Notes: generated by a model from the letters alone, not told the origin. A DNA stretch of 64,000 bases from Nymphaea colorata (GCF_008831285.2 NC_045141.1:17222106-17286105); one strand, 5' to 3'. Shown: positions 47,351-60,946, counted from the first letter of the stretch. A program made the numbers and translations.

Positions 47351-49235
47351 TTTCTCTCAACCATTCATCTGTATTAGATGAACGACCTTAGTTAGGTGGC
47401 TGGATGTTCTTGAATAGTGTCACCATTCACTCACTCATATATATATATATTTGTATTTTTTCTGACTCCCAACCATCGATTTGAATTTGATGAAAGGCCA
47501 AGATTTTCTAATGGATCTAGCACCCAACGATCCTGGTACTTGCCAATTGCTAGCAGACCTACCTAAACTCAGGTACATGATGCAGGCTTTGTGGTCATGA
47601 AAGATGTCGCGTTCAAAAAATAGAGCTGATGGACGCATCCTCAATGCATGTACAGAGGAAGGTGCCAGCAACCTTTTCCAAGCATCTTCTACTCACCTAA
47701 TCTTCGCAAAAAATAACTAGTGATATTGATTGAGGCCTACCACCATGTTCACATAGCGAGTTGACCTAAGAAAATGCATTAAATTTAACTTAAAACAGCT
47801 GTTCAATTCAATTATCACTCACGCACACACACGCACACACATTCTGAATTTAAGAATAAGGCTTGTTAATTTGTTTTCCTCAGGTATTCAGCTGCTAATG
47901 AGTATAAAATATTATTTCACGTACATATATGTTTGTATAATTTTATACGTATATTATATTAACGAAAGTTTAGGAATAACAATTTTAGAAAATAAAAGCT
48001 GCTCGGTTTTTGCTTGTGAGGATTGAAATTAGAGACAGACGTTCGCCCTGTTTATCAGCTCCGTTGAGTAGAAACTGAGGCGCATTGCTTTTACTTACTA
48101 AAGTCGCGGGGTGTTTACAGCTGTCTTGAGTTCCTTAATTGAGGAAACACAGGAAGTCCAATCAGTGAGAAAATTTGTCACTGATTGTCTGTTCGTGATC
48201 GGACAGGCAGATGTCCACCCTCTCGACCGGCAAAGATTTTCTTAAGTTCCTATTTTCTCTAGCTGCCTTATATTTTCCCTGGAGATCTGGCTTTTTTATG
48301 TGTTTAAAGTAGTATTAGTTAGCAGGTTTTTCCTGTAGATATTTTTCAGTTCGTAAGTTATAGTTTACTCTCCTTTTTCAGCAGCAATATGTCACAGCCA
48401 GAGTGAAAAAGCCAGAGTGAAAAGGCTGAAGGTTCCCTTCAATCACCCAAGGTTCAAAACTGCTTTGTGGTGCTTTATTCTAAAAATATTTGTTGTAATG
48501 ACAGTAAACAATAGAGATCAAGTTTTTTTTTTTCTATCCTCGACAAGTGGTGATCACTTTGAATCACCAGATCTGCACGTTGATCATCAATTAGAACTAC
48601 AATCACTACTTTCATTTTCTTCATGTCCTACTAATTATTCATGGAGAAACTGTGAGTTGATGACCTGCATCCTCAGGATAAACAACCTCACCACCTTGTA
48701 AGGAGGTCCGAAAGAACTTCCTTTATTGTTCTTCAGTTTTTCGGAGTCCTTAGTTGTGTTGCAATCCGAGTGGGTGGTGTGTTGCCTTTCAACGGGCACA
48801 TCCCTACCTTTTGCAGCATAAAAACGAGTCTCATTCACAAAAATCAAAACAAAAACGCACCACGTACACTACCCGGCCCTATTAGCGACGTTAGCACCAG
48901 TTTGAAGTACTTGAAAAATCTAAAAAGAAGAAATGTGGGGTCCTGTCAAGGAAAATGGCTGCACAGTGAATCCTGAAGATCTGCCTGATAACTGGGCATG
49001 AGCGACAGCTGCCCCTAGCCATTAGGGTTCATGTCTGGTACGTAGGGTTGGTCGGCTCTATCCGAGCCTAAAGTGTTTCCATCTCCAGCCGTTTTCTTCG
49101 CTACGCAGGAAGCCAAGCCAAACCTGTTCGAACGTGAAGATTGTGACGATCAAGAAATCAACCTCACCTTTATTCACACACGTACATTATGCACACACAC
49201 ATGCCAATTATACTTATAAGTCTGAACCTTACACA

Positions 49236-49239
<4 letters not shown>

Positions 49240-49317
<78 letters not shown>
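49240..49317. repeat. (TA)39 microsatellite
   Basis: It is about 78 bp of uninterrupted TA. The long Tyr-Ile repeats in translation are an artefact of it. Confidence 0.95.
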
Positions 49318-49327
<10 letters not shown>

Positions 49328-49755
49328 AATGTAAATATAAGCGGCCTAAGTCCGTCATTTTCTTGAAAAATTCCAAGCAAAAGAAGTCTTAATGCCAACG
49401 GTTTTGCCATGAAGGCGACTCCATGAAAACACACATACGTATATGCACATGTACAGCGGCGGCGGCACATGTGGATTGGTATTAACAACTGTACACTTCT
49501 ATAATTAATACTTATTTATATATAAGTTAAAATTCAAACTAATAATATCCTTAACCAGAAATTTATATATATATATATATGTATCTCTCTCTCTCTTAGG
49601 TAGAGACAGAGATATGTGTGGTGTGCTTACATATGATCTCTCACTCTCTCCCACGAGTGTACCAAGTGAGCTTGGGATTAGGAATGCCATTAAGGAGGTT
49701 AAGTGAATTAGTTCTTGTCCCTCGCTCTTCCCCTCATCTCCTTTCTCACAAGCGT

Positions 49756-49789
<34 letters not shown>

Positions 49790-52700
49790 CTTTCTCTCTC
49801 ACTCACACGTGCGCATGCACAGTCACGCACATAGAACTGTTATTAAATGTCATTAGCACTTCTTTGGACTGGCAATCGCATACAGACAAAGATTTCCACA
49901 TCTTAAAGTCTTAGGGGTCCATAAAATTGCTGATAAGCATCAAGTCTGTCCCCATGCAAAAGCTCGTGTTAGTTAATAAGCTGGTCTGATGAGGAGCTTA
50001 CGTGCCGCCATAAAATTCATTTCGTATCTAGATAATTAATTTAAATTTAAACAAGAAACTTCTCGATCATATTTATACTATGAAAATATCTTTTAATTTC
50101 ACATGACAAAGGATGAGTTTCGGAAGTATGTTTATGCGTAAAAAACTGATGATTTTTAATCGGTCGCTCTATGGATGGAGATTGTTAAACGTGTAAACAA
50201 GGTAAAATAATTATTTTGAGAGGATCGTCTACATGCAGTAGGTACGGGACCCTCACATTTTCCCGAATAAGTGTATACATGTTGGCCATATATTCAGAAT
50301 TGTATATTCTAATATTCATCCATGTGCTCGAATGCTGGAAATTATTGTATTCACTTCGATTAGATTTTGTAGATAGATAATTTAAATTACTAGTTATGAA
50401 GATTAATTGTGGATGAACTTTTGTGATTTCACCATGAGAAGCAACTGTGTTTAATTTTATATTTGAATCATACGAACACGAATCATTCTACCTCTTACTG
50501 CACTGAACTAGAGGATTCGAGACATATATTGACTCTCAATTTTTTCAAGAAAAACAAGTTGCAGTTTGGACTTTTGGCTTTCATGTTTTACTCACTATTC
50601 TCATGTGTGGAAAATTGATACCTACCTCATGCTCTGTGTTTTTGTAATGGACTTTCTTTTCAAAGACCGGCCGGCTTTCATTTATGCAGAAAAAGATTTC
50701 TTCGAAAACTTTGATCCAAACGTCAGAGGCATCACTTTCATCTTTAATTCTTTGCAGTTTCTTTCCTATCCTTCATGCATATCCACTTCACTGATTTAGA
50801 AACCACAAGTTCATAGGTCCTCAAAATTAAGGTAAATTGTGTACCTCTGGTTCTTTATATATATATAAGAAATCTTCGGGCATTTGAAATATTATGACGT
50901 GAACATATTTAAGAATACCTCACTCCCTCTCTTTTTCTCTCAGTGTGTAGGCAACTAGAAGGCAGTTTGTATGACTTATGTATGGCCTGGACCATTTGCC
51001 AGCATCTATACTTGACCATGCATTTTCAACAAAAGAGGTATGAACGTCCAATTTTATGACAGTTGTAAACTATAAACTGGTCACGGGAACTGATCTTATT
51101 TTAATATTCTTTCCCTCGTACTCTCGTGATCCAACTTTGCCTCTTGAAAGCAAAAGTATGCGAATACACTGAACGTAATTAAAGAGAGTCTACAAATGGC
51201 AAATACAGATGAGAAGAACCAAGTACTACTGCTGGGTTTGATTAAGAGGTACTAGTTATAAAATTTCGGAGTCAAAATATATAAATGAAGAAATCACCCT
51301 ATAAAAATAATCTGAAATAGTGTGAACTACTACTGTTCATACAATACTGTCACCTGCCTCCGCCCTTGTTGTCTTCATGAAATGTTTTTTTTTCTTCTCA
51401 TTTCTTTAGAAAACTTAAAACTGGTCCAGATCTGATAAAGAACTGGGAAGAGGAGATCTCATCGTCCATGAAATGTATATATCTGGAGAAATCTGAGGAA
51501 CCAGGTGGACTTCTGGGGAGGGCGAATCTTTCTGTCGCTCAGGTCCATTAAATGCAAAGCTGTACACGATATCTTGGACCACACAAGTGGCTAGGTGTCC
51601 AGAGAATCCTCTAACTGGCAAACTAACTCGGTAGAGGACACACCTACTCTTCTTATTGGTGCCATAGACTCTGAGTTGCCAGGTCTGATCACAACACTAC
51701 CAATCCTTATTTTATAATGGCAAGGCCAACCGCCATGATATTCTAGACCAGAAAAAGAAGAACTCCGTGACGTCTCTCCAAAAGAAACCCCGAGCAGGAA
51801 CACATACGATCAATGGTCTTGAGCCAAATGAATCGAAACCTCCCTTCTGCCAAGCTCGTCACAGTTACCGCTCGAGCCTACTTGCTTGCTTCTTGAGGAA
51901 GTTTGTTTTATAGGGCGTTGATTCAATGTCTCTCCCTTGTTTTCGTGTTTTGACACGCAAGCGGGAACTATGCATACCGCTGCCACATCGCGCCAAGTTT
52001 TAAACTATTGACTCTCTCTCATATCCAACTCCCCATCTGAATCGAACCCCAACCAGATTTTTTCAGATTGTATTATTGTAGGTATGATTCAACAAATACC
52101 TCTACATATAGAAGCGTCTAAGCTTACCTGTAATGGCAGTTGATTAATGAGGATAAGAGACTCTCCTACAGTTTATATAGTCTTTCCGTTCTTTAAATGA
52201 ACGAATTTAGAAGTTGTCTGCCTTCAAATGAAACAAGGGCAACAAGCCTGTTCATTCTAAGAGTTGAGAACTTTTCAAATTTCATACGTTAATTCGCTTC
52301 AGAATAACCGAGGGAATATGAATATGTTGTTCCAACTTAACCAGTTACACCTTTGCAGTTGTATTTCATCCTACCGCTGAACTAAGAGCTAAAACCTTTA
52401 ACTTCATCCTGTCTCCCTTCCTTTTGGTGTTTTGACATACTGGATGCGCTTCAAGGCATGTATTTGAACTTTTTTTTTTTTTACAGTATAAAGAGTTGAT
52501 GCCCGTGACACTTGAATCTATCTTAAAGCAATGAGGCGTTGCAGCAACTGAAGAGATCCTGCTCTCTCGGTCACTCGTTCGCAAGCAAAAGCAAAAGCAA
52601 ATCGCAGTCGCTCGTAATCGCAGACAAAAACAACAATCTACCAGACGGCTGATGATAGGCACAAGGCACCAGGCGTTCACATCCATGCCAAGCACACCAC

Positions 52701-53727
52701 CAACCAAACGGCCGTCGCCGGCGATGGACGGCGACCCAGCACGCCAGGGCCGCCGCCTCCGCTCCGTCCGGCTGCCGCACCCACAACCGAACGTACCTAC
52801 CCAACCCCACCAAGTCAAGAGAACCAAGAAACAGCAGTCAACACGCCAAAGCCCAAAACTCGGACGCCGCGTGGCCCTCTTCACACGAGCTTATCCACTG
52901 CAGTCCTACCCAAAAGCGTGTCGCCTGTGAAGGCCAGAAAAAAAAAAAAAAAAAAAAAACACAGGAGGACCCACGAGCCAATTTTGGGAGAAAATGGGGT
53001 CACCAGCACACCGGCGGCAGACCATGGCCACCGCCATTCCTTATCTTGGAAAAGGTAGGGCCGCGTGCACGCTCACCAACCCCACCACCCACATGCCATC
53101 ATATCATCTCCCACCAATCGCTCTTTTCTTTTAATTCCCACCTCTCGCTCCGCAACCGCTGCTCACGCGCGCACCGTACGCACCATGCTCCCACGGCGTT
53201 CTTACAGATAAGGTCGGTGTCTTTTCTCATAATTGCGCGGAGACGAGGGAGAGATGACGCAATCGTGCATACGTATAAACTATGAAATGAAAAAAAAATA
53301 TAATATCGAGAGAAAAAAATATGTTCCTGTACTACATGTAACTACAGAGGCCCCCCTGGTAATTTCTTCGAAAAAACAGGGGCTGCTGGGAAGCTTTTTC
53401 ACACAGACCAAGAAAAAGAGAAAAAGGGCTAAAAAGGAAAAATAAAGGCGAGAGCGAAAAGGGACGACGAAGCGTTTTTGTCCTTTACGCCCCCGCCAAA
53501 CCGAGGAAATGACCGAAACAACCCATTTCCACAGATTCTTTGAATGGACAGAAGCGTCAAATTCTCTTTTAACTTCAAGAGGCCGTCCTCGGAGCACCCC
53601 AGCGCCTTGGAGGGTATGCAAGACATTTGATACGGAAGACGGAGGTGATGGTGCGTAGGTAAATAGCGAACAAATGGAGGGACAAGAGAAGGAAATAAGG
53701 GAGAAATTCTCTCGGAAGGAATCCCGA

Positions 53728-54285
53728 TCATCGGTCCTCGCCGTCGGCGGAGATATTCCCTCCGGTCTCCAACTCGGAGTCTTCGTCGTCCGAATCCGTG
53801 GGCTCCTCGTTCAAATTCGGTTTCTTCTTCTGCTTCTTCGGCGAAGACGAGGTCGCCGGCCTGGCCGGCTCCGCGGGGGGCGGCGGCGGCGGCGTCGCCT
53901 GGGAGGAGGAAGACGAAAGCTGGGCTAGGGCGTCGACGCGGGCGCCGACCTCGGTGGCTTTCTTGCGGATGGAGGCCGGGGACATGTCGGATAGCTCGTC
54001 GGCGACGAAGTCCGGGAAGTTGAGGCGCGCGGAGGGGCCGCGGAGGTAGAAGACGGCGGTGTCGTAGGCTCTGGCGGCGGCGACGGGGGTGGAGTAGGAG
54101 CCCAGCCAGATCCGCGACCGCTTGTTCGGTTCCCTGATCTCGGCCACCCACTTCCCCCACTTCCTCATCCGGATCCCCTTGTACGGCCGGTCCGGGTTCC
54201 CCGCGCGCTGCCGCTTCATCCGGTGGGACGACGGGGACGACGACGACGACGACGACGGCGACACGGAGCACACCTCGCCCTCCAT
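53728..54285 (-). CDS. AP2/ERF transcription factor, DREB type
   Basis: An intronless gene of 185 residues, nuclear DNA-binding regulator. The ATG at 54,285 (MEGEVCSVS) is chosen; the upstream in-frame extension has no ATG. After a Ser-rich stretch comes one AP2 domain (residues about 35-92) with [19 protein letters not shown] and WLGSY; the Val and Glu in KWV and REP are the DREB-type residues that favour DRE/CRT sites. The domain and the following [17 protein letters not shown] resemble the Arabidopsis ERF008-ERF011 group (A-5). The C-terminus has NLNEEP, close to the DLNxxP form of the EAR repression motif, next to an acidic tail. I infer a repressor, probably in stress responses. Confidence 0.93.
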   Translation of the reverse strand: MEGEVCSVSPSSSSSSSPSSHRMKRQRAGNPDRPYKGIRMRKWGKWVAEIREPNKRSRIWLGSYSTPVAAARAYDTAVFYLRGPSARLNFPDFVADELSDMSPASIRKKATEVGARVDALAQLSSSSSQATPPPPPPAEPARPATSSSPKKQKKKPNLNEEPTDSDDEDSELETGGNISADGEDR

Positions 54286-54380
54286 CTCTTCTTCTTGTGC
54301 TGCTGATGAGGAGGAAGGCAAGAGGGAACAGAAAACAGAGAGACTGGGGGTGGGGTTGAGAGAGAAACGGGACGATCGGT

Positions 54381-54390
54381 TAAATTTATA
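54381..54390 (-). promoter_or_regulatory. TATA box of the ERF gene
   Basis: The minus strand reads TATAAATTTA about 100 bp upstream of the ATG at 54,285, followed by a CT-rich leader. Confidence 0.75.
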
Positions 54391-54806
54391 CCGCGGAGAT
54401 TCCGGCTACGTCCTGCCCCCCTCCGCCGACCCCAGACTCGTCCACGTCTTCTCTCCGGTTTTCCTTTTTCCGCCTCCACCTCTCCTCTCCCTTCCTTTTT
54501 CTTAAAAAAATGTATTTGGGGTAATTATTCGCAGCCGGTGGCGCCGGGCCGATTTATAAAGGTGGCGCTTCAAAGAACCACCCAATTCCAAGCCCACAAT
54601 TTCCAGGATGCCACCGTCCAGGGTCTCGGATACCAACAGGAGTCACCGAGGGAGCGGCCAATTTCAAACCGGACCGAGCCGAGTGGACCATGCCTCGAAC
54701 CGTGGCAAGCGGCCGTGAGACCGGACCCACGCCGGGGCCAATTTGGGAAAGCAGGTGTAAATTAAGCAAACATAGACCTGATGCCGACCTGCCGCTGGGC
54801 GGCCCG

Positions 54807-55006
54807 CCACGTGGAAGCATCCGAGCGGGGGAGCTACCGACATGCCTCTGCCCCCACCACTTCACACGAGAGACTTCCAGACTCGTGATGACGTCCACGT
54901 GGCGTGATGCGTCCACGTCATCGCCCACCGACATAGACGGTGGTCCACGCCCTTTGTCTGCAGGCTGTCGACGTGGACTCCCGCCCTCTCACGGAATCCT
55001 ACGTGG
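54807..55006 (-). promoter_or_regulatory. Cluster of ACGT-core (G-box/ABRE-like) motifs
   Basis: Five CACGT- or ACGTGG-type sites fall in 200 bp: CCACGTGG at 54,807 and 54,895, CCACGTCA at 54,913, and ACGTGG at 54,971 and 55,001. Such sites bind bZIP and bHLH factors in ABA, light and stress responses. They lie 520-720 bp upstream of the ERF start, a plausible promoter position. Confidence 0.6.
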
Positions 55007-55059
55007 CTCCCCTCCACAGCTGTCCGCCGCAACACCAGCTAACGGCCGGCCGCCCTAAA

Positions 55060-57505
55060 CTCCCGCTACTAACTCTCTCCGACCCAATATATATATAACA
55101 GATCGAAATTAAAAATACGGACGGAAAAACTAAAATTCTCGCCGGAGATGCTTGGCCGGATTCGTTTTTTAATTTGGGAGGAAATTAGGGGGGTTTGGTC
55201 GGCCGATGCATTAAAATCTTTCCGTCCACGCAATCGGGTTCCACGTAAGGTGAAGATTAAATAATAAAACCTCTGAAAACAGAGGTACACCTTGCATGAT
55301 GACGACGGTGGTTGTGATGATTGAGGATGATAATCATGCAGCAGAAAAAACGAAGAAGAAACAAAATTTTCCGATTAGCCAACAAACCAGAACCAACACA
55401 TGTCTACTGAAAGGGAAATAACGATTTAGTAATTTGTCATTATCATATCCCGTTAGTCGTAGTGATGCCTGACATCATTTTTCACAGCTATATGTTCATA
55501 TGTTGTGTGTGTTTTTGAATCTGCTGTTAGATAGTTAGAAATTAAAATTTGTCACTACAAAACAGTAACTACATGAATATAAACTGTAACATTAGTTTGT
55601 TTTACTTTTAGCAATAGCTTATGATGATGCTTCTAGTGTCGAATTTTAAATTTTTAACCATCTGACTTTTGGCCGACCGCCAACTATTAGGACAAACTCA
55701 AGCATCTCACTATCTCTCTCCTTTTCCTTATTAAAGGCTCGAGAATGAGTTTGGATAAGAGTTTGAACTCTTGCATGTTTTTTCTATTATCTACGACAGA
55801 AGAAGTCCTTTAGTTTTGCATCTTCTTTTCGTTAATGGAGTCGACCGCGTTAGGCACCACCTTTTGAACGACCGAGATACTTTTATAACGAAAATTTTGC
55901 TCAAGACAGACCATCTGACGCTGATCTCTTCCATATTCTTCTTACACGAGTCGATTTTATTAGCAACTGTCAATTAAGGGGCCGGTGTTGAATATATAAC
56001 CAATTTTAAATGCTAAAACGATGTTCAATATTCATACAACAAGATTATATAGTAGAGCAGCAGCCACTAATGAGATTGGCACGCAAAGTTCCAAATGGGT
56101 AGACGAGATTTGAAGAGTGCATGCATGGATCGGTTCGAAGATTCAAGAAGCCCGATCCGGTGGCACATTGGGCATTGACCCGAACGCCCAATCATGCATG
56201 TACAGCAGCGGATACATACGTTTGTCGAGGATAAGAACGAAGCGTCAAGTCATGCATGTGCATGATGATAGATTGCTCGCACAAGAGGACAGGGAAAAGG
56301 AGCGAAAACCAATGATAACAATGAATGAAAGGATAAGTAAGCGTCCAATATTAACTCCATTATCATGCAATGCAAGTGTGCCATTGGACAAACTACGCCC
56401 CATTCCCCAACTGTGTCACTTTACTTGAATATTCCTTGCACTGCCTAATAGAAACGATCCCAATATTTGTACATATATGGAGACTTTCTCTCCCTCTTTT
56501 TTTTTACTCTCTCTCTCTTTCTTTTTTCTCTCTCTCTCTCTTTCTCTCTCTCTCTATATATATATATATATGAGTCATATGTTGACTGGTGTAGGAAGTT
56601 GTCTGCATAAGCTTCACAAAATTTGTTTAATTTGGTTGATGCTTTGATATATTTGGTTGTTTATATATATAGGTGTCCTTAAAGAATTAAAGATATTAAA
56701 ATAGTGTTTGTTCATGTGTGTGTGGAGAGAGAAAAAGAAAGATGAGGTGTGGATGTAATGGTTGTAGTGCTTTTAGCTGTCAAGTTGAAAGGCGAGGTCC
56801 AAATTCAAAGGGCATCTTTTTTGGGTATCAAGGCATTTTGGTAATTAGGCTTTCGGTCAAATGACTTGAATGTGCGAGCGCTAGCTGAGCATTCAATCTG
56901 TTTGACTGAGCTATCCTTTATTATCCTTCAACTACATAACCCCATCAACAGCGGGTTCTATCATGGTCCCGTCACAGTGTGTTGATGTTAAAATTTTGCC
57001 TACAACTAGCACGCATGCATGTATGCGCGCGCACACACACACACAATTTTGTCTACAACTAGCACGAATGCATGTATGCCCATATACACCCACATAGAAA
57101 GAGATTGAGAAAGAAAGAGAGAGAGTGTGTGTGTAGCGGTGCATATCCAAAGGGACACTCATATATATATAATAGAGCCAATACTTGAACACTTTAATGT
57201 GAAATAAATAAACATTGAGGCTTTGATGTGGGCATCTATGGCTCCACCACTGAAGAAGAAGAAGAAGAAGAAGAAGAGAGCTTCAATCAAATGGAACTAA
57301 ATAGAAAAGAAAATAAGTAGTGAAAAAATGAGAGTTCTTCACAACTGCTTGAGTTTCAGCCCCAAGAGTTTGCAACATATTATGAAAGTCATAACACTCG
57401 TCTCCTAAGAAGACATCATTGTGAGTTTTTCAGCCCCAAGAGTTTCATCAAGGCCCGAAGAAGACATCAAGAGTTCGCGACATGTGCCCCAAAGAAAACA
57501 CCATC
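55060..57505. other. Intergenic DNA, no gene seen
   Basis: Scattered short frames only. A CT/TA microsatellite lies at about 56,507-56,571 and a CA/GA patch near 57,030-57,135. Confidence 0.55.
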
Positions 57506-57507
57506 AC

Positions 57508-57704
57508 TTGGATCAGAGGCGAAGTTAGAAATTTTTCATGAGGGATCCGAATTAACGTTTCTAAGTTTTGACTACGGCCAAAATATCATTTTTCAAAATT
57601 TTTATATAGAACAAGTAAAATTGTTTAAAATATACATATAATTTTTTTTTTTAGGTGGGGCTAGGGCCCAAACGAACCCTACCTTGGCTCCGCCCTTGGC
57701 TTAG
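57508..57704. mobile_element. GCGGAGCC-type MITE relic
   Basis: It begins AGAGGCGAAGTTAGAAATTT and ends with an inverted GCCAAGGGCGGAGCCAAGG. The core is A/T-rich and non-coding. Confidence 0.5.
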
Positions 57705-57759
57705 ACATACCCATGAAGACCCACGTCTTAAATGCGATTGAAGCACATATGTACAATAG

Positions 57760-57924
57760 GGGATGTTTGGTAGTTGGGATAGCCTGTGAGTATCTTATGA
57801 ATCTATGCTAAATATTGAAGTATGTTCATGAAACAATTGAACTAGTGTTCCATGAACTTATACCAATATTTATGGCAGATTCATTGGATAATTACAGAGT
57901 GTCACAACTGCCAAACAACCTTTA
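57760..57924. mobile_element. Small MITE with TTTGGCAGTTG-like ends
   Basis: The left end GGGGATGTTTGGTAGTTG and the inverted right end AAAGGTTGTTTGGCAGTTG pair over about 19 bp with a few mismatches. Flanking ATA/TTA suggests a Tourist-like (PIF/Harbinger) MITE, but the target duplication is imperfect. Confidence 0.5.
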
Positions 57925-59152
57925 GAGGAGCAAGTTGAGAACTGTCCCGACTCTTAAACCTCTCAAGTTTTTTAAGAAAACTGGCTGCCCTGAGAACTAG
58001 AAACCCTTGACCACCCAATCTAGGCTACCTAGCCATACTCCAACCACAAGAAAGAATACGGTGGAAAACTACTGCGACCCCGCTGAACTTCCCAATTCCA
58101 GGTAACCATGAGGCCTACTTATATCTTCCCTAATCTCTCAGGTTAGGAATCAGATCAAAGGATGAAGAGGAGGAAAAAGAAATATTTATGATATACTTTT
58201 GATGTATTATCTAAACTAACTTTCCTTCAAAATATCAGCCGGAGAAAAGGTCCCGGACCTAAAAGCCGACAACCAAACCCCACCAACTTAACTAACACCA
58301 CCAAATTTAGGCCATCTATTGGTCGAGAAGGCAGACCCGAACCGTTAGCGGTCACCAGTCAGTCATTGCGTGCGGCTACACAAGCAATTTGCTTTTACTC
58401 GAAAGAAAGGCGGCAAGTGCTTCAAACAAGAAAGTGTGGTGGAGGCTCATGGCTGTTGATGTAACACTGCTCTCTCATGTGGCTGAAGACCTGTAAAGCG
58501 ATGCGGCATGAGGCCAACGGCCATATCGTTTTCAGACTTCATCTCAGATGGTCGGCCCGGAGAATTTGATGACTGTAATAAACCCTAAGACCTTGATATT
58601 TAAGGCGAGGCATCATTGACCACAACAATTCTTTCTTTGGAGTTTCCCAGTTGCATGAATCTGCATTTATTGCTTCTTGAATTGAAAATAAAATGATTGT
58701 TTGGCCGACCTTGCCCATTCATTCATTCATCGGCAAGTCTTCCAGCCAGCTGGAATCTGTTTATGGACATAAGGTTAATATCTAGAAACAAAATTTCGTC
58801 TCAAACTATAATTTGAATGAAGATTTCAGGTATAGTTTTGCTTGGTGTTTGATAGTCAGAAATAAATTTTGATTCCAGAATTCGAAATGATGCGTTTGAT
58901 AAAATTCTTTGTTTGATAACACAATTCCAATTTCATGAAAAATGAAAATTTTAGTTTAAGAATTTGACATTTAGTTTCATTGGGTAGAGAATAGATCTGA
59001 CCCAAGAAGCTCCAGGCTGGGATCAAACTTGGGCTAAGCCCACTTATCCTAATAAATAAATAAGCTGAGCTGGTTCCTTACGGGCATAAAACATTACTTA
59101 GAGGGAAACATGATGGACCAGCCTGTTACTCAATCAGGCCCAAAATAACAAA

Positions 59153-59184
59153 TCGAGTCGAGTCGAGTCGAGTCGAGTCGAGTC
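59153..59184. repeat. (CGAGT)n pentanucleotide repeat
   Basis: About six units of CGAGT. Confidence 0.9.
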
Positions 59185-59590
59185 AAGTAGGGCCAGGCTG
59201 GGCTGGCCTTCCGGTGGGTCCGGGCTTGTCGGTTGAGCCACACCTATATTATCAAAAAAGCTGCCCACAAAACCCTGTGAATGAAGGATGTTGGGCAGAA
59301 AGGTTGGGACTGTATGGCTTCCACTGGCCGGAGTCGGCCGCCTGAAAACGATGTCGAGTCTGAGTTTGGATCAGGTGATAGGGCTTGTAATTCGAAATCG
59401 ACATCAGCACTTCCCACTTGGGGTCGGCCGAAAGAAGACCGATGAATCTGATGTCACTTGGTCTTAGCTCCACGGTGCCTCAGCTCGAAAAGGCAATATC
59501 AAAGTGCTCTTCATCATTCAAGCCCTCCTCTTTGTTCTTTTCCCATGTCCATATACATGCACCTCATTAATTAGAGGCGGCAGATATATA

Positions 59591-59592
<2 letters not shown>

Positions 59593-59636
<44 letters not shown>
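59593..59636. repeat. (TA)22 microsatellite
   Basis: Uninterrupted TA units. Confidence 0.9.
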
Positions 59637-59639
<3 letters not shown>

Positions 59640-60472
59640 GAGCCAATCTCATCTTAACTTGAATGATTTAGTCGGTACAACACCGACATCTCGAATAGGA
59701 CCAACATTGAATATGATAAGGTTGTGGATTGGTATGAGGGGAAGAAATCCACTGGTTTTGAAGCATGTCTATGTGGGGAAGATGATTAGGTCCAGGGTGA
59801 CCAGAATTAAGATACAAATCTTAACCTCTTTCAACTACTTGAAGGTCTATTAAGTTTACACCAACCGGTGATAGGCTCACTGTTTGAAGAGAACTTGTGT
59901 GGGTTCACACCCAGGCAAACAGGTCCAATTACTGTCCCGATCACCCGAGAGTGGACTGCACGCCCCCCCAACAGATCTTTATGACTCGCACACGCCTCGC
60001 CTTTTCAATATGCTTTCCTTCAACCCCCTTGACCTCTCCAGCTGGTGAAAACCTTTTCCGGTGTCCTTTTTACCGGTTCCGGCGGTTTGACCTCGCGCCA
60101 AAAGTCGCCTCTATCGGTCGTCAGAATTATGATGATGCCTTCCATTTGGTGGCAGCGCCTTTCCCAGTTGCCATTAGCACATGACCCCCAATTTTTGTCA
60201 AGTATTTGGACATGTAACTATAGTTGCCAAACTGGTTACCTGATTCGGATCGACAGATGATCGGGTCACTCAAACGAGTTTTAAAATAACTTAAGTAGAG
60301 TCGAGTCAAGAGCGAGTTGGACAGAGTCAGACCGTGACTCGGGCAACCTTGACTTGTGGCCAGGTTTTTTTTTAGTGACTCAAATGATTCCCGAAGGAAG
60401 TCGAATATCCATGCATTTCTTGAAAAAGGTGCATAATCCCAACTCCGGGTTCCTTCTTCTCGTACACACACA

Positions 60473-60588
60473 CACCCAACTCCTGGGGCTGTTAAGGCTC
60501 TCTTCAACCTGCTCATGCCATCCATACACACATACACACACACCCAACTCTTAGGGCTGTTAAGGCTCTCTTCAACCTGTTCATCTTT
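60473..60588. repeat. 68-bp tandem duplication
   Basis: CACCCAACTC followed by GGGCTGTTAAGGCTCTCTTC occurs at 60,473 and 60,541; a CA-rich spacer belongs to the unit. Confidence 0.85.
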
Positions 60589-60737
60589 GGATGGATCCAT
60601 GCACACACACACATATCAGGTCAATTCGCGTTGGCATCCAAACATGATTGACCATTGATTCTTCCAGCTCTTAGTAAGAGAGCTGATTGGATTTCTAGGT
60701 TCACTCTAATATCTACCCACTGTCCATGCTTGTGGAC

Positions 60738-60946
60738 AAAGGCGGAGCTAGAAAATTCTAGTTAAAGGTCACCAATAATAAAATTTCACTTTTTCAAGGA
60801 ACACCAATATGTAAATGAAAAAAAAATTATTATAAAGTATTGACATGAAAATAAATATTTTTATATAATATGAAAATAAATATTTTTATAGACCTGTATG
60901 AGCAATTTCCCACACAATTCCAACACCTACCTCCGCCCTTACTAGT
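60738..60946. mobile_element. GCGGAGCT-type MITE
   Basis: It starts AAGGCGGAGCTAGAAAATTC and ends with an inverted AAGGGCGGAGGTAGG around an A/T-rich core. It is the clearest ends-in member of this family in the window. Confidence 0.55.

Larger units (their letters stand above)
46789..53727. other. Gene-poor, microsatellite-rich region
   Basis: No gene could be supported on either strand. It holds several TA, CA and CT microsatellites, a 118-bp duplication near 47.2 kb and a 22-base A run near 52,939. A modest non-repetitive stretch at 51,400-51,900 has minus-strand open frames but no recognisable family. Confidence 0.6.
57925..60737. other. Intergenic DNA with small repeats, no gene seen
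   Basis: It contains a (CGAGT)n tract at 59,153-59,184, a TA microsatellite at 59,593-59,636 and a 68-bp duplication at 60,473-60,588. No coding region is recognised. Confidence 0.55.

Noticed and set aside
49174-49488. Open frames rich in Tyr-Ile repeats
   Set aside because: They are translations of the TA microsatellite.
52366-52884. 172-residue minus-strand open frame
   Set aside because: It is Cys/Trp/Arg-rich low-complexity sequence with no family, next to A-runs; not supportable as a gene.
53429-54271. Long minus-strand frame overlapping the ERF gene
   Set aside because: It is a GC-rich shadow in another frame; the AP2 domain identifies the real frame.
54122-54505. Plus-strand frame with poly-Asp over the ERF promoter
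   Set aside because: It is antisense to the Ser-rich coding stretch and leader of the ERF gene.
60127-60612. 161-residue minus-strand open frame
   Set aside because: It is largely created by the 68-bp duplication and CA repeats, with no recognisable domain.
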